37,702 nucleotides of DNA from Acidobacteriota bacterium (GTDB taxonomy: Bacteria; Actinomycetota; Acidimicrobiia; Spongiisociales; ZC4RG35), in assembly GCA_022573225.1 (NCBI GenBank), contig JACZUI010000025.1, positions 1 through 37,702 on the forward strand, in the 5' to 3' direction. Below, in pieces: positions 1 through 10,976 of this stretch. Position numbers and translations under genes: made by a program. Position 1 is the stretch's first letter; each line of letters opens with the position of its first letter. The notes below the pieces were generated by a model that saw only the letters and a list, made by a program, of their open reading frames with translations, did no database searches and was not told the DNA's origin.

Positions 1-998
1 ACCACGTCGGGCCCGCGAAAGCGGAGACTGTCACCAAAGCCGAACACCACCGCGCCGCCGAGAACCCCTACCGGTATCCAGTTCCCGAATATGAGCGCAC
101 CCAGGCCGATGAAGCCGCGACCACCGGTCATTCCCTCCCGGTAAATCCCAGCCTGCACTAGGACAAGGAATGCCCCGGCAAGGCCCGACAACCCCCCGGA
201 GATCACGACGGCGTAGTACTTCATGCGAAGCACCGGCACGCCGACCGACTCGGCGGCCCAGGGATCCTCACCGCAGGACCTGAGTCGAAGACCCCATGTG
301 GTTCGCCACAACAGCCAAGCGCTCAATGGCACCAGCGCCAGCGCGATCAGGGTGAACCAGTTGACGTCCCCGGTGAAGCCTCGAACGATCCCGGCGACAT
401 CGGAGACAAAGAACCATTCCTGGTTCTCCAACCATCCAAAGAAATCCGGAGACTGCCAGCCGAACAAGTCTCCACCAGCAAGAAAAGGCAGACTCACATT
501 CTCGATCAAATCCACTGGCGGCGACTGGATCACCGATCCACCTGTGTCGGGGGTGTACACGAGCGACGACAGGAATCTCATCGACCCCAACGCGAGGATG
601 TTGATGGCGACACCGGAGACGATGTGGTCGACGTTGAAGGTGACCGTGGCAAAAGCATGCAGGAGCCCGAAAATCGCCCCGCCGAAGACGCCGAGAAGCA
701 AACCCTGCCACGGGCCAAAAGTCCAGGATCCCCAGGCGGCAAACCAGGTGCCGCCGATCATCATCCCCTCGAGACCGATGTTGACCACACCGGATCGCTC
801 CGAGTAGAGACCGCCGAGACCAGCAAGAAGAATGGGTATCGCCAGCCGAATGGCAGCCCCGGCAGTGCTCCGCGAGGTCAGGTCACTGCTGCCGGTGATC
901 AGCTCGGCGACCGTCATGACCAACACCGCGCCCAGGGCGATCATGATGTATCGCCACGTCCGGGTAAGGCCAGATATCTGCTGGGCGACGGCCGTCAT
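1..998 (-). CDS. BMP-family ABC transporter, second permease subunit (partial, runs off left edge)
   Basis: An open frame reads from an ATG at 998 to the window edge with no stop, giving about 332 codons. The N-terminal part has a basic start, a hydrophobic helix, and then a motif around SERSGVVNIGLEGMM, which is characteristic of the YufQ/NupQ branch of the BPD_transp_2 permeases. Further hydrophobic segments follow, and the frame ends near GGAVVFGFGDSLRFR, which resembles the family's C-terminal region, so probably little is missing. It would form the membrane channel with the permease encoded just upstream. The two genes are translationally coupled: the upstream stop and this start share the four bases ATGA (995-998). 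The substrate is inferred to be a nucleoside or purine-like compound from the family; nothing in the sequence fixes it. Confidence 0.9.
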   Translation of the reverse strand, partial: MTAVAQQISGLTRTWRYIMIALGAVLVMTVAELITGSSDLTSRSTAGAAIRLAIPILLAGLGGLYSERSGVVNIGLEGMMIGGTWFAAWGSWTFGPWQGLLLGVFGGAIFGLLHAFATVTFNVDHIVSGVAINILALGSMRFLSSLVYTPDTGGSVIQSPPVDLIENVSLPFLAGGDLFGWQSPDFFGWLENQEWFFVSDVAGIVRGFTGDVNWFTLIALALVPLSAWLLWRTTWGLRLRSCGEDPWAAESVGVPVLRMKYYAVVISGGLSGLAGAFLVLVQAGIYREGMTGGRGFIGLGALIFGNWIPVGVLGGAVVFGFGDSLRFRGPDV

Positions 999-2110
999 GC
1001 CGCCACCTCCCCCGTGTCCTCGGCCTCGGATGTGGCCTTCGCTGCCGCGGCGACGACACGGCGTTGGACATACCGCGAGATGACCTCGTAGACGATGACG
1101 ACTGCCAACACCACAATCCCCTGAATGATGGTGACGATCTCGCGGGGTACGTCATGGAAGTCCAGTATCAGCGCCGACCGATTCATGAAGCCAAAGAGGA
1201 GGGCGCCAAACGCCATACCGATGGGATTGTTTCGCCCCAACAGGGCAACGGCAATACCCCCAAATCCGAACCCCGTCGGGAAATCCTGGGGATACTGGTG
1301 AAAGAATCCGAGAAGAGTCGACATACCCACCAGCCCGGCGATCCCCCCCGAGATCAACATCGTTTTCATGATCATCGACTTGGGGTTGATTCCACTCGCC
1401 TCAGCCGCCGAAGGATTTACTCCGGATGCCCTCAGGTCGTATCCGAACCTGCTCTTGTTGACCAGATAGTGGTAGAAGATCCCCAGGAAGACCGCGATGA
1501 TCAGGAAGCCGTGTAGATCGGCGCCGGCCCGAACTTCGACACCGAAGAACTCCAGCCATGGGTTGAGCGACGGAATCCAACCGGTCTCCGGTATCAATTT
1601 TGTGGCAATGGTGAGCCCCGCAGTATCGGCCTTGAAGACATTGAGGAACAGATACGCGCTGAGGCTGATCGCGATGAAGTTCAACATGATCGTCGAGATG
1701 ACTTCGTGGACCCCCCTGGCGACCTTGAGCCACCCGGCGATCCCGTTCCAGATGGCGCCTACCACCATGGCCACAAGGAGGATGGATGCAACGTGGAGAA
1801 CGGGCGTAATCGAATAGAGCGCACCGACATACGCCGCGAAGAGAGCGGCCAGCAGATACGCGCCCTCGACACCGATGTTGAACAGCCCCATCTTGAACCC
1901 GACCGCCACCGCCAGCGCGGAGACAAACAGTGGAATCGCCCGATTGACAGCAATGATCATTGACTCGGCCGTTGTTCCGAACGTCAACATCTCCCCGAAG
2001 GCGAATAGCGGGTCGATACCAGCCAGGAGAAGAGCGAGAGCTGCGATCCCAAACGCGATGAGAAGCGCAATCGCGGGGGCGACGACATTTGTCAGCAGCT
2101 TGCCCCCCAT
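995..2110 (-). CDS. BMP-family ABC transporter, first permease subunit (YufP/NupP-like)
   Basis: The 371-residue protein has about eight or more hydrophobic segments and the family hallmark VGFKMGLFNIGVEGAYL near residue 70, with GINPKSMIMKTMLISGGIAG in the second half. These match the branched-chain/ribose-type permease family (BPD_transp_2), NupP/YufP branch. It pairs with the second permease as the membrane half of an importer. Its ATG overlaps the last base of the ATPase stop codon (TAATG), and its own stop overlaps the next permease start, so the three genes are coupled. The C-terminus is a charged Glu/Ala-rich tail. Length is normal. Family assignment is firm; substrate is inferred from the adjacent BMP lipoprotein. 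Confidence 0.93.
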   Translation of the reverse strand: MGGKLLTNVVAPAIALLIAFGIAALALLLAGIDPLFAFGEMLTFGTTAESMIIAVNRAIPLFVSALAVAVGFKMGLFNIGVEGAYLLAALFAAYVGALYSITPVLHVASILLVAMVVGAIWNGIAGWLKVARGVHEVISTIMLNFIAISLSAYLFLNVFKADTAGLTIATKLIPETGWIPSLNPWLEFFGVEVRAGADLHGFLIIAVFLGIFYHYLVNKSRFGYDLRASGVNPSAAEASGINPKSMIMKTMLISGGIAGLVGMSTLLGFFHQYPQDFPTGFGFGGIAVALLGRNNPIGMAFGALLFGFMNRSALILDFHDVPREIVTIIQGIVVLAVVIVYEVISRYVQRRVVAAAAKATSEAEDTGEVAA

Positions 2111-3639
2111 TAAGACGCTCTTTCCTCGCTGGCACCGGTCATGTAGGTGCCGAGAATCTCGGGGGTGATCGCGGCAGGGTCGAGTTTGGCGACCAGTCGA
2201 CCCTCGAAAATGACATGGATGGCGTCGGAAAGGCCTATCAGCTCCTCGAGGTCGGCCGAGAGAAGGAGTATCCCCATGTCAGCAGCGCGAGCGTTCTTCA
2301 GCTCCTCCCACACTGCTGCCTGTGCCCCAATGTCGATACCCCGGGTGGGCTGGGCGGCGATAAGAACGACCGGGTCAGCCACGATCTCCCTGCCCACCAC
2401 CAGCTTCTGCTGATTGCCTCCCGACAGTGCGGTTGCAGGCACGTCCACACCTGGGGTCTTGACGTCGAACCTTCTGACTATCTCCTCGGTTTGTCGCCGA
2501 GCCCCTTTCTTGTTGATCCATATCCCCTTGGCGTATGGCTCCTTGTTCTGGTGGCCGAGGGCGGCGTTCTCCCACAGCGGCGAGGTGAGCAGGAGACCCT
2601 GCTTCTGCCTGTCCTCAGGTATGAGCCCGATCCCGGCGCCCCGGCGTTCGAGGGCTTGGAATTTGAAGATCGACTCGCCCTGAAGGAGGATCTCACCTGT
2701 CGCTTCAGCCTCCAGACCAATCAGGGCGTCGACCAGCTGAGCCTGACCATTCCCTTCGATGCCGGCAACACCCACGATCTCGCCGGCGTGGACCTTGAAT
2801 GAGACATCGGTAAGGACATCCCTTCCCCCGTCACTGGCCGCCAGAGACAGCCCCTCGACATCCAGGAGCACCCGGTCGGTCACCGTGGACTCACGTGTCT
2901 CCGGGGTCGGCAGTTCGGACCCGATCATCATCTCGGCCAACTTCTTGGTGTCGACCTCTTCCGGGGTGGTTGTCCCCACCGTACGGCCGGCCCTCATCAC
3001 CGTGATCCTGTCGGCTATCGAGAGAACCTCATCGAGCTTGTGGGAGATGAAGATGACGGTCACGCCCTTGGATTTGAGGTCACGGATGGAGTCGAAGAGC
3101 TCGTCGACCTCCTGGGGCACCAGCACCGCCGTGGGCTCATCGAGAATCAGGAATCGGGCGCCCCGGTAGAGAACCTTGATGATCTCGACCCGTTGTCGCT
3201 CACCGACCGAGAGGAACTCGACCTTGCGCGAAGGGTCGAGCTTGAGACCGTAGGTCTCGCCGAGTTGCTTGATCCGATCGCTGGCCGCGCGGAAATCGAT
3301 CTCCAGCCCGGCCCGGGGCTCCGAGCCGAGCACGACGTTCTCTAGGACCGTGAAGTTGTCGGCAAGCATGAAGTGCTGATGCACCATGCCGATGCCTGCC
3401 TCGATCGCATCCTTGGGCGACCTGAAATGGACCTCCTGGCCATCGATGGCGATGGTGCCCTCGTCGGGCCGGACCATCCCGTAGATGATCTTCATCAGGG
3501 TGGACTTGCCGGCCCCGTTCTCGCCGACGACAGCATGCACCTCGCCGGGCATCACCGTCAGCTCGACGTTCTGGTTGGCCACCACTCCTGGATAGCGCTT
3601 GGTAACACCGTGAAGCTCAATTGCGGGAACCTGGGCCAT
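2110..3639 (-). CDS. BMP-family ABC transporter, double ATP-binding subunit (YufO/NupO-like)
   Basis: This 509-residue protein has two fused ABC ATPase domains, as in RbsA, MglA and NupO. The first half carries a complete Walker A (GENGAGKST, about residues 39-47), a Q-loop (GMVHQHFML), a signature (LSVGERQRVEI) and a Walker B (FLILDEPTAVL). The second half has the usual degenerate P-loop of this family (GIEGNGQAQL) with signature LSGGNQQKLVVGREI and a Walker B-like IAAQPTRGID. The N-terminal domain is therefore expected to do most of the ATP hydrolysis that drives import. It follows the lipoprotein gene after a 73-bp gap holding a hairpin terminator, and overlaps the first permease by one base. 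The start is the ATG at 3639, preceding AQVPAIELHGVTKRY, a normal ABC N-terminus. Confidence 0.95.
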   Translation of the reverse strand: MAQVPAIELHGVTKRYPGVVANQNVELTVMPGEVHAVVGENGAGKSTLMKIIYGMVRPDEGTIAIDGQEVHFRSPKDAIEAGIGMVHQHFMLADNFTVLENVVLGSEPRAGLEIDFRAASDRIKQLGETYGLKLDPSRKVEFLSVGERQRVEIIKVLYRGARFLILDEPTAVLVPQEVDELFDSIRDLKSKGVTVIFISHKLDEVLSIADRITVMRAGRTVGTTTPEEVDTKKLAEMMIGSELPTPETRESTVTDRVLLDVEGLSLAASDGGRDVLTDVSFKVHAGEIVGVAGIEGNGQAQLVDALIGLEAEATGEILLQGESIFKFQALERRGAGIGLIPEDRQKQGLLLTSPLWENAALGHQNKEPYAKGIWINKKGARRQTEEIVRRFDVKTPGVDVPATALSGGNQQKLVVGREIVADPVVLIAAQPTRGIDIGAQAAVWEELKNARAADMGILLLSADLEELIGLSDAIHVIFEGRLVAKLDPAAITPEILGTYMTGASEERAS

Positions 3640-3649
3640 CTATCCGTCC

Positions 3650-3691
3650 AAACAAGAAAAGCGCCGGACCCAGGGTTGCTGGGTCCGGCGC
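3650..3691 (-). terminator. Intrinsic terminator between the BMP lipoprotein gene and its ATPase gene
   Basis: A perfect 13-bp inverted repeat, GCGCCGGACCCAG at 3661-3673 and its complement at 3679-3691, encloses a 5-base loop. On the minus strand it is followed by TTTTCTTGTTT. It sits after the lipoprotein stop (3713) and before the ATPase start (3639). It probably ends most transcripts after the binding protein while some read through into the ATPase and permeases, which would give the excess of binding protein usual for such importers. Confidence 0.88.
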
Positions 3692-3712
3692 AAACTAGCA
3701 GGAGTGCTTGGA

Positions 3713-4888
3713 TCAGGCCTCCGGCACGGTGGGAACCTCGATGGTCCCGTCGATGATCTGGTCGGCCAGAGCATCTAGAGCGTCAACGATGTCGTCAATG
3801 AACCCACCAGAGGTGGAATAGCCGACGCCCTCCTCGGCGAGACCGAGACGAGTCGCACCGGGTGCGAAGTCGCCCTGTAGCTGATCCAGGATGGCATTGC
3901 CAACTGCCACGTCGACTCTCTTCAGCATCGATGTGAGGATGTGCTCGGCGAGAGCCGCGTCAGCCTCAACAAAGACGGTGTACTGGTCGGAATCGACACC
4001 GATCGCCCATAGAAAGAGGTCGTCCGTGGATCCCTCATCGGCCGCCTGGAACAGGCCGAGACCCGAACCACCAGCTGCGTGGTAGACCACGTCAGCACCT
4101 TGACCGTACAACGCCACGGCGGCTTCCTTACCCTTGACCGGATCGGTGAAGCCGCTGAAGTCAGGTACCTGGGTCAGGTAGACCGCGGGCAGGATGGTGA
4201 TGTCAGGGTCGACGAACCGGGCGCCGGCCTCGTATCCAGCCTGGAACTTCTCGATCAGACCTATTTGGACGCCGCCGATGAACCCGATGGTTCCGGTGGT
4301 GGTCTTCATTGCTGCGGCAGCTCCAACGAGGAACGAGCCCTGCTCCTCTGAGAAGAGCATGCAACGCACGTTGTCCATCTCCACGACGGTGAAGGTGTCA
4401 TCCTGTGGGCAGTCGTCGGTGATGGCGAAGTTGACTTCGGGGAACTCGGTTCCGACACGCCAGACGTTCTGGGCAAAGGCGAACCCGTTGGCAATGATCA
4501 TCTCACTACCGGTCTCGGCCAGGAGTCGGAGGTTCTCCTCGCGGTTCTCTCCTCCAGCGTCGGGAGCCAGCTCACGGCCGGTATAGCCAAACATCCGCTT
4601 GCCCTCGTCCCAGGCCCCGGCAGCGAGGTCGTTGAACGACTGGTCGCCACGACCGCCGACGTCAAAGGCCATACCGATCTCATGACCTTCTCCGATCATC
4701 ATCTCAGCGGTGGTCGTTGTCTCCTCTTCGGCAGCCGCGGTTGTGGTGGTTTCCTCACCACCGGCAGCTTCGGTGGCCTCGGTAGTACCTACCGTTGTTG
4801 TGGTTTCTTCGCTGCTGTCATCGCCACAGGCCGCAAGAACAAGGGCCAGCGCTCCGACGATCGCGAAGAACCGAAGATAACGTTTCAC
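3713..4888 (-). CDS. BMP-family substrate-binding lipoprotein of an ABC importer
   Basis: The 391-residue protein starts with a lipoprotein signal: a basic N-terminus, a hydrophobic core and the lipobox LAAC with the lipidated cysteine at residue 21. Residues 22-62 form a low-complexity Thr/Glu/Ala linker with runs of TTTT that would tether the domain outside the membrane. From about residue 68 the sequence is a BMP/Med-type periplasmic-binding fold (GMAFDVGGRGDQSFNDLA, then GFIGG and a GADVVYHAAGGSG stretch). Known members (Med, TmpC/PnrA, BmpA) bind purine nucleosides or related ligands. The start is GTG at 4888, chosen because GGAGG lies 8 bases upstream and the signal peptide begins directly there. 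It is the first gene of the importer operon and is followed by a terminator. Confidence 0.94.
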   Translation of the reverse strand: MKRYLRFFAIVGALALVLAACGDDSSEETTTTVGTTEATEAAGGEETTTTAAAEEETTTTAEMMIGEGHEIGMAFDVGGRGDQSFNDLAAGAWDEGKRMFGYTGRELAPDAGGENREENLRLLAETGSEMIIANGFAFAQNVWRVGTEFPEVNFAITDDCPQDDTFTVVEMDNVRCMLFSEEQGSFLVGAAAAMKTTTGTIGFIGGVQIGLIEKFQAGYEAGARFVDPDITILPAVYLTQVPDFSGFTDPVKGKEAAVALYGQGADVVYHAAGGSGLGLFQAADEGSTDDLFLWAIGVDSDQYTVFVEADAALAEHILTSMLKRVDVAVGNAILDQLQGDFAPGATRLGLAEEGVGYSTSGGFIDDIVDALDALADQIIDGTIEVPTVPEA

Positions 4889-4924
4889 TCGATTTTCCTC
4901 CGTATTTATCTAGTCGATAGACAG

Positions 4925-4936
4925 GGACATCTGTCC
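4925..4936. promoter_or_regulatory. Palindrome upstream of the BMP lipoprotein gene, possible operator
   Basis: GGACATCTGTCC is a perfect 5+2+5 palindrome lying 37 bp before the GTG start of the lipoprotein gene, inside the 134-bp leader. Its position would suit an operator controlling importer expression. No regulator gene lies next to it and no second copy was noticed, so this is a weak call. Confidence 0.28.
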
Positions 4937-5022
4937 GGAGGTGAACCTTAGTGGGCCAAGTAGATCTAAGACCAGACGAAACAAGTCGCCATGAATACGT
5001 GGATGGGAATAGGTCGGGCTTG

Positions 5023-5814
5023 CTACTGGTCGGGCTTGGCTGACTCGTCCCAGGGAAGGACGCTTTGCCAGCGGTCGAGGAACTCCGAGTCGCCAGATCC
5101 CAGGGCCGGCAGAGGCATCGGCTCCTCGAGATCAGCCATCATGCGAGCCATGGTCAGCTCATCGAGTATCCAGATAAAGGTGTAGTCGGGCACGAGATTC
5201 TCGTCGACGACACCTGCCCACTCCCAGTGCCATGCCTCCTCGGTTCTCAGTCCACAATGAGCCCACGGGGGATGCACCCAGCCGAATCGGAACGCGTTGG
5301 CTTGCAGCCAGTGGAACTCGGTATCGCGACAGGTGAGGACGCCCCACCCATCGGTGAAGTCGATGGCCCGACCCCAACCATGGTTCGAATAGCCGGCGCG
5401 CGCGGTGGGAGGGCCACTGCACTTCCGGACAGTCGTAGTCCCCCAGACGTTCTCACCGGTGACCGGGTCGATGACACGGGCCGGGACTGCGGTGTATGGG
5501 CAGCGCCGCTCCCACGCCGACCGCTGTCGGTTGAAGGAGCGGTAGCAATCTTCGATCCTCAACCGGACTCCATCGTCCTCGGCGGCCTCCATCATCAGGG
5601 CGAACGTGTAGGCAGCGTCTCTCTCCAAGACACATCCGTGGGATCTCATCAGCCGGTCGGGGTCCATGTTCCCATTTACGTAGCCCTGGGACTCCAGATC
5701 CTCTGAGTACGCCGCGAAACCCGCAGGCACGTAGTCGGCGTATGCAACCGTCGGCCCCAACACCAGGAGTATGGCCAGGACGGCCGCGATAAAGGAAAGC
5801 GATCTGAGTCTCAC
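5023..5814 (-). CDS. Secreted VanY-type D-alanyl-D-alanine carboxypeptidase (peptidase M15B)
   Basis: The 263-residue protein has a signal peptide (residues 1 to about 26, ending VAYA). It carries the full zinc-peptidase signature of the M15B family: S-x-H-x-x-G-x-A-x-D at residues 143-152 (zinc ligands His145 and Asp152), and E-x-x-H at 193-196 (catalytic Glu193, ligand His196). Such enzymes trim the terminal D-Ala from peptidoglycan stem peptides outside the cell. Six or more cysteines in the mature part suggest disulfides. The GTG start at 5814 has no obvious Shine-Dalgarno, but the signal peptide begins exactly there. The gene stands between clpC (40 bp upstream) and the BMP operon; no vancomycin-resistance genes are nearby, so a housekeeping cell-wall role is more likely. 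Confidence 0.88.
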   Translation of the reverse strand: MRLRSLSFIAAVLAILLVLGPTVAYADYVPAGFAAYSEDLESQGYVNGNMDPDRLMRSHGCVLERDAAYTFALMMEAAEDDGVRLRIEDCYRSFNRQRSAWERRCPYTAVPARVIDPVTGENVWGTTTVRKCSGPPTARAGYSNHGWGRAIDFTDGWGVLTCRDTEFHWLQANAFRFGWVHPPWAHCGLRTEEAWHWEWAGVVDENLVPDYTFIWILDELTMARMMADLEEPMPLPALGSGDSEFLDRWQSVLPWDESAKPDQ

Positions 5815-5854
5815 GCCCCATAAGGATCGGCTGCGAGCCAGCCGGCTTTAGCCG

Positions 5855-8332
<2,478 letters not shown>

Positions 8333-8434
8333 CTAGCTGCCTCCTGCGCCTGGCATGCCGAAGTTTAACACCCGGGGATTCTTGACCTTCATGCGCGGAT
8401 TCTGTCGGATTCATAGGTAATAGCATCGTCACGA

Positions 8435-9427
8435 ATGGATGAACTCCGAAGCCTCATTGGTATCCCCAGCATATGGACCTCGCTCATCCGTGTGGAAGAG
8501 CGGTTGCTCGAAGCCGCGACCGCCGATGACGCCTACCTCACCAAGATCTCCCAGCATCTGCTTCTAGCGGGGGGGAAACGCTTTCGCCCTCTGCTTGCCC
8601 TGCTGGCTGCAGAGTTTGGCCCCGCCGACGATCATCGCCCGGTCGAGGCCGGCGTCGCGGTGGAGTTGATCCATGTCGGGTCTCTATATCACGACGATGT
8701 GATCGATGAATCGGACGTGCGGCGCGGCACACCTTCGGTCAATGCCAACTGGTCCAACACGGTCGCAATCCTGGCCGGAGACTTCTTGATGGCTCGAGCA
8801 TCGGAGGTGGCCGCCACGCATCTCAGTCAAGAGTCGGTACGTCTGCTGGCCGCCACCTATGCGGACCTGGTCGAAGGGCAAACCAAAGAGTTGCAGCTCG
8901 AAGGGAATCTCGATCACTCCATCGACGAATACAACGAGGTGATCGGTGGGAAGACGGCCTCGTTGATCCGGACGTCAGCCCGGCTCGGAGCCGCCGCTGC
9001 TGATGCGCCTGGACCCATCGTCGACGCCCTCGCGGAATGGGCCTGGGAAATAGGGATGGTGTTTCAGATCGCCGACGACGCCCTCGATCTGGTTGCCAAC
9101 GAGGAGACCATCGGCAAACCGGCCGGCTCGGACATCCGGGAGGGAACCTTCACCGCGCCCGTCCTGCTCGCGGCCCAAGGGCCTTCAGGAGACCGGATCC
9201 GTGAGCTTCTATCGGCACCCATGCCGTATTCAGATGAAGCCGTAAGGGAGATCATCTCAATCGTTCGCTCTGGCGGCTACATCGACGAAGCGTTGAGCGA
9301 TGCGTCGCGGCGGCTCGACACGGCTTCCAAAGCGCTCGACCGGCTTCCACATGGTGAAGCCAGGTCGATCCTCGAGACTTTGGGTTCCTATCTGCTCAAC
9401 AGGGTCGAGGCGGCCCGGCCGGCCTGA
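8435..9427 (+). CDS. Polyprenyl diphosphate synthase (trans-isoprenyl type)
   Basis: The 330-residue protein is an all-trans prenyltransferase. The first aspartate-rich motif is DDVID (residues 87-91), in the context ELIHVGSLYHDD; the second is DDALD (214-218); and the GGKRFRP motif lies near residue 46. It condenses isopentenyl diphosphate units onto an allylic primer to make a long prenyl chain, most likely the menaquinone side chain. Closest types are HepT/IspB and GrcC1. Product length cannot be read reliably from the sequence. The ATG at 8435 begins a normal N-terminus. It is one of few plus-strand genes here, is divergent from clpC, and converges on lysS with only 21 bp between the stops. 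Confidence 0.92.
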   Translation: MDELRSLIGIPSIWTSLIRVEERLLEAATADDAYLTKISQHLLLAGGKRFRPLLALLAAEFGPADDHRPVEAGVAVELIHVGSLYHDDVIDESDVRRGTPSVNANWSNTVAILAGDFLMARASEVAATHLSQESVRLLAATYADLVEGQTKELQLEGNLDHSIDEYNEVIGGKTASLIRTSARLGAAAADAPGPIVDALAEWAWEIGMVFQIADDALDLVANEETIGKPAGSDIREGTFTAPVLLAAQGPSGDRIRELLSAPMPYSDEAVREIISIVRSGGYIDEALSDASRRLDTASKALDRLPHGEARSILETLGSYLLNRVEAARPA

Positions 9428-9448
9428 CCGTCGGAGTTTCCCCCTCCG

Positions 9449-10960
9449 TCAGTCGTCCTGCCCGGACTCCGGACTCTCGGAAGGCTCGGGCCTGAGGGTC
9501 GGGAAGAGAATCACGTCTCGGATGTGGCTCTGGTTGGTGAGAAGCATCACCAACCGATCGACGCCAATGCCCAGACCACCTGTCGGAGGCAAGCCGTACT
9601 CGAGGGCGACCAGATAATCCTCATCTATCGGGTGTGCCTCTTCATCGCCTTCCTCCCGGGCCGCAGCCTGCTCTTCGAACCGTGCTCTCTGGTCGACCGG
9701 ATCATTCAACTCGGAGAAGGCGTTCACGTATTCGGCGCCGGCAATAACCAGTTCGAACCGGTCGGCGAGCCGAGGGTCCTCGGAGTTGCGACGTGCCAGA
9801 GGCGAAACGTCAATCGGGGGATGAGTCACAAAGGTGGGCGCCCACAGCGACGATTCACCGATCTCTTCGTACACCTCCTCGATGATTCTCGGGACCGTCC
9901 AACCGTCCTCAACGACAACACCCGCCTCCTGGGCAAGTTTCCGCACACGATCGACAGGCGAGTCGAGGTCGACCTCCTCCCCGAGCACCTGTGACACCAG
10001 ATCCAGGTAGGTGATGCGGTGATATGGCGGGCTCAGGTCCAGCTCACGGTCTCTGAAGATGATGCGGGTCTCGCCCACAGACTCCGCCACAGCGACGAAC
10101 ACCTCTTCTACGAGAACCATGATGTCGCGGTAGTCGGCAAAGGCTTGATAGGCCTCGAGCATGGTGAACTCCGGGTTGTGGGTGGAGTCGACGCCCTCGT
10201 TCCGAAAGATCCTCCCTATCTCGAACACCCGCTCGAGACCGCCCACAACCAGGCGCTTCAAATGAAGCTCGGTGGCGATCCGGAGATACATCGTGGAATC
10301 GAGGGCGTTGTGCTCGGTCTGAAAAGGCCGGGCTAAGGCGCCTGTCGCTTGGGCGAGCAAGACAGGTGTGTCCACTTCGAGAAACCCGCGCTGCTCGAAC
10401 TGGCGCCGCAACTCCGAGATGATCCTCACCCGCTTGACCGCTACCTCGCGCGACTCGGCGTTGACCATCAGGTCGAGGTAACGGTGACGACTCCTCTTCT
10501 CGATGTCCTGCAAACCATGGAACTTGTCAGGCAGTGGTTGGAGGCTCTTCTGAAGGACGACGAGACGGTCTACCTTCACTGACAGCTCACCTTTTCGGGT
10601 GGTCATGATCACCCCTTCGGCGCCGAGCCAATCGCCGAGATCAACCCTGGCGAATTCCTCGGCAACGTCCTGACCGGCGTGCCCACGGTCCACGAAGAGC
10701 TGAATGGTTCCGCTGACATCCTGGAGGGTGCCGAACTGGAGCTTGCCGAACGAACGGTGAAGCATGAGACGACCGGCGACCGCGACCCTCACATCCGTCT
10801 CTGACCCAGGACCCAACTCCTCGAACCGGTCCCGTAGCGCTTCAGCGAGGTCGCTCCGCTCATATCGGGCGGGAAAGCCACCGGCGTCGACGAGGTCGCG
10901 ATGGTGATCTAGCCGACTCGCGGCGAGTGGTTCGGTCTCAGTGTTGTGGGTGTCCGACAT
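9449..10960 (-). CDS. lysS: Lysyl-tRNA synthetase, class II
   Basis: The 503-residue enzyme charges tRNA-Lys. Residues 55-140 form an OB-fold anticodon-binding domain. The catalytic domain follows, with class II motif 2 (FRNEGVDSTHNPEFTMLE, about 252-269) and motif 3 (GGLGIGVDRLVMLLT, near 470-485). The sequence LKRLVVGGLERVFEIGR before motif 2 is specific for LysS. Length is typical. The acidic tail (SPESGQDD) is unremarkable. It is the last gene of the DUF2520-panC-lysS operon, 16 bp after panC. In M. tuberculosis panD and coaX lie between panC and lysS; both are absent here. Confidence 0.97.
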   Translation of the reverse strand: MSDTHNTETEPLAASRLDHHRDLVDAGGFPARYERSDLAEALRDRFEELGPGSETDVRVAVAGRLMLHRSFGKLQFGTLQDVSGTIQLFVDRGHAGQDVAEEFARVDLGDWLGAEGVIMTTRKGELSVKVDRLVVLQKSLQPLPDKFHGLQDIEKRSRHRYLDLMVNAESREVAVKRVRIISELRRQFEQRGFLEVDTPVLLAQATGALARPFQTEHNALDSTMYLRIATELHLKRLVVGGLERVFEIGRIFRNEGVDSTHNPEFTMLEAYQAFADYRDIMVLVEEVFVAVAESVGETRIIFRDRELDLSPPYHRITYLDLVSQVLGEEVDLDSPVDRVRKLAQEAGVVVEDGWTVPRIIEEVYEEIGESSLWAPTFVTHPPIDVSPLARRNSEDPRLADRFELVIAGAEYVNAFSELNDPVDQRARFEEQAAAREEGDEEAHPIDEDYLVALEYGLPPTGGLGIGVDRLVMLLTNQSHIRDVILFPTLRPEPSESPESGQDD

Positions 10961-10976
10961 TGACGACTCCGGAAGG

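Noticed and set aside
4889-5022. Purine riboswitch in the BMP importer leader
   Set aside because: The leader is only 134 bp and lacks the conserved aptamer core; only a small palindrome is seen.
8333-8434. Promoter TTGACC (8382) for the polyprenyl synthase gene
   Set aside because: No -10 element lies at a usable 16-18 bp spacing; the TAGGTA sequence is too far downstream.
9428-9448. Intrinsic terminator between the convergent polyprenyl synthase and lysS genes
   Set aside because: A partial inverted repeat (GGAG/CTCC with GAC/GTC) exists, but it is interrupted and has no T tract.
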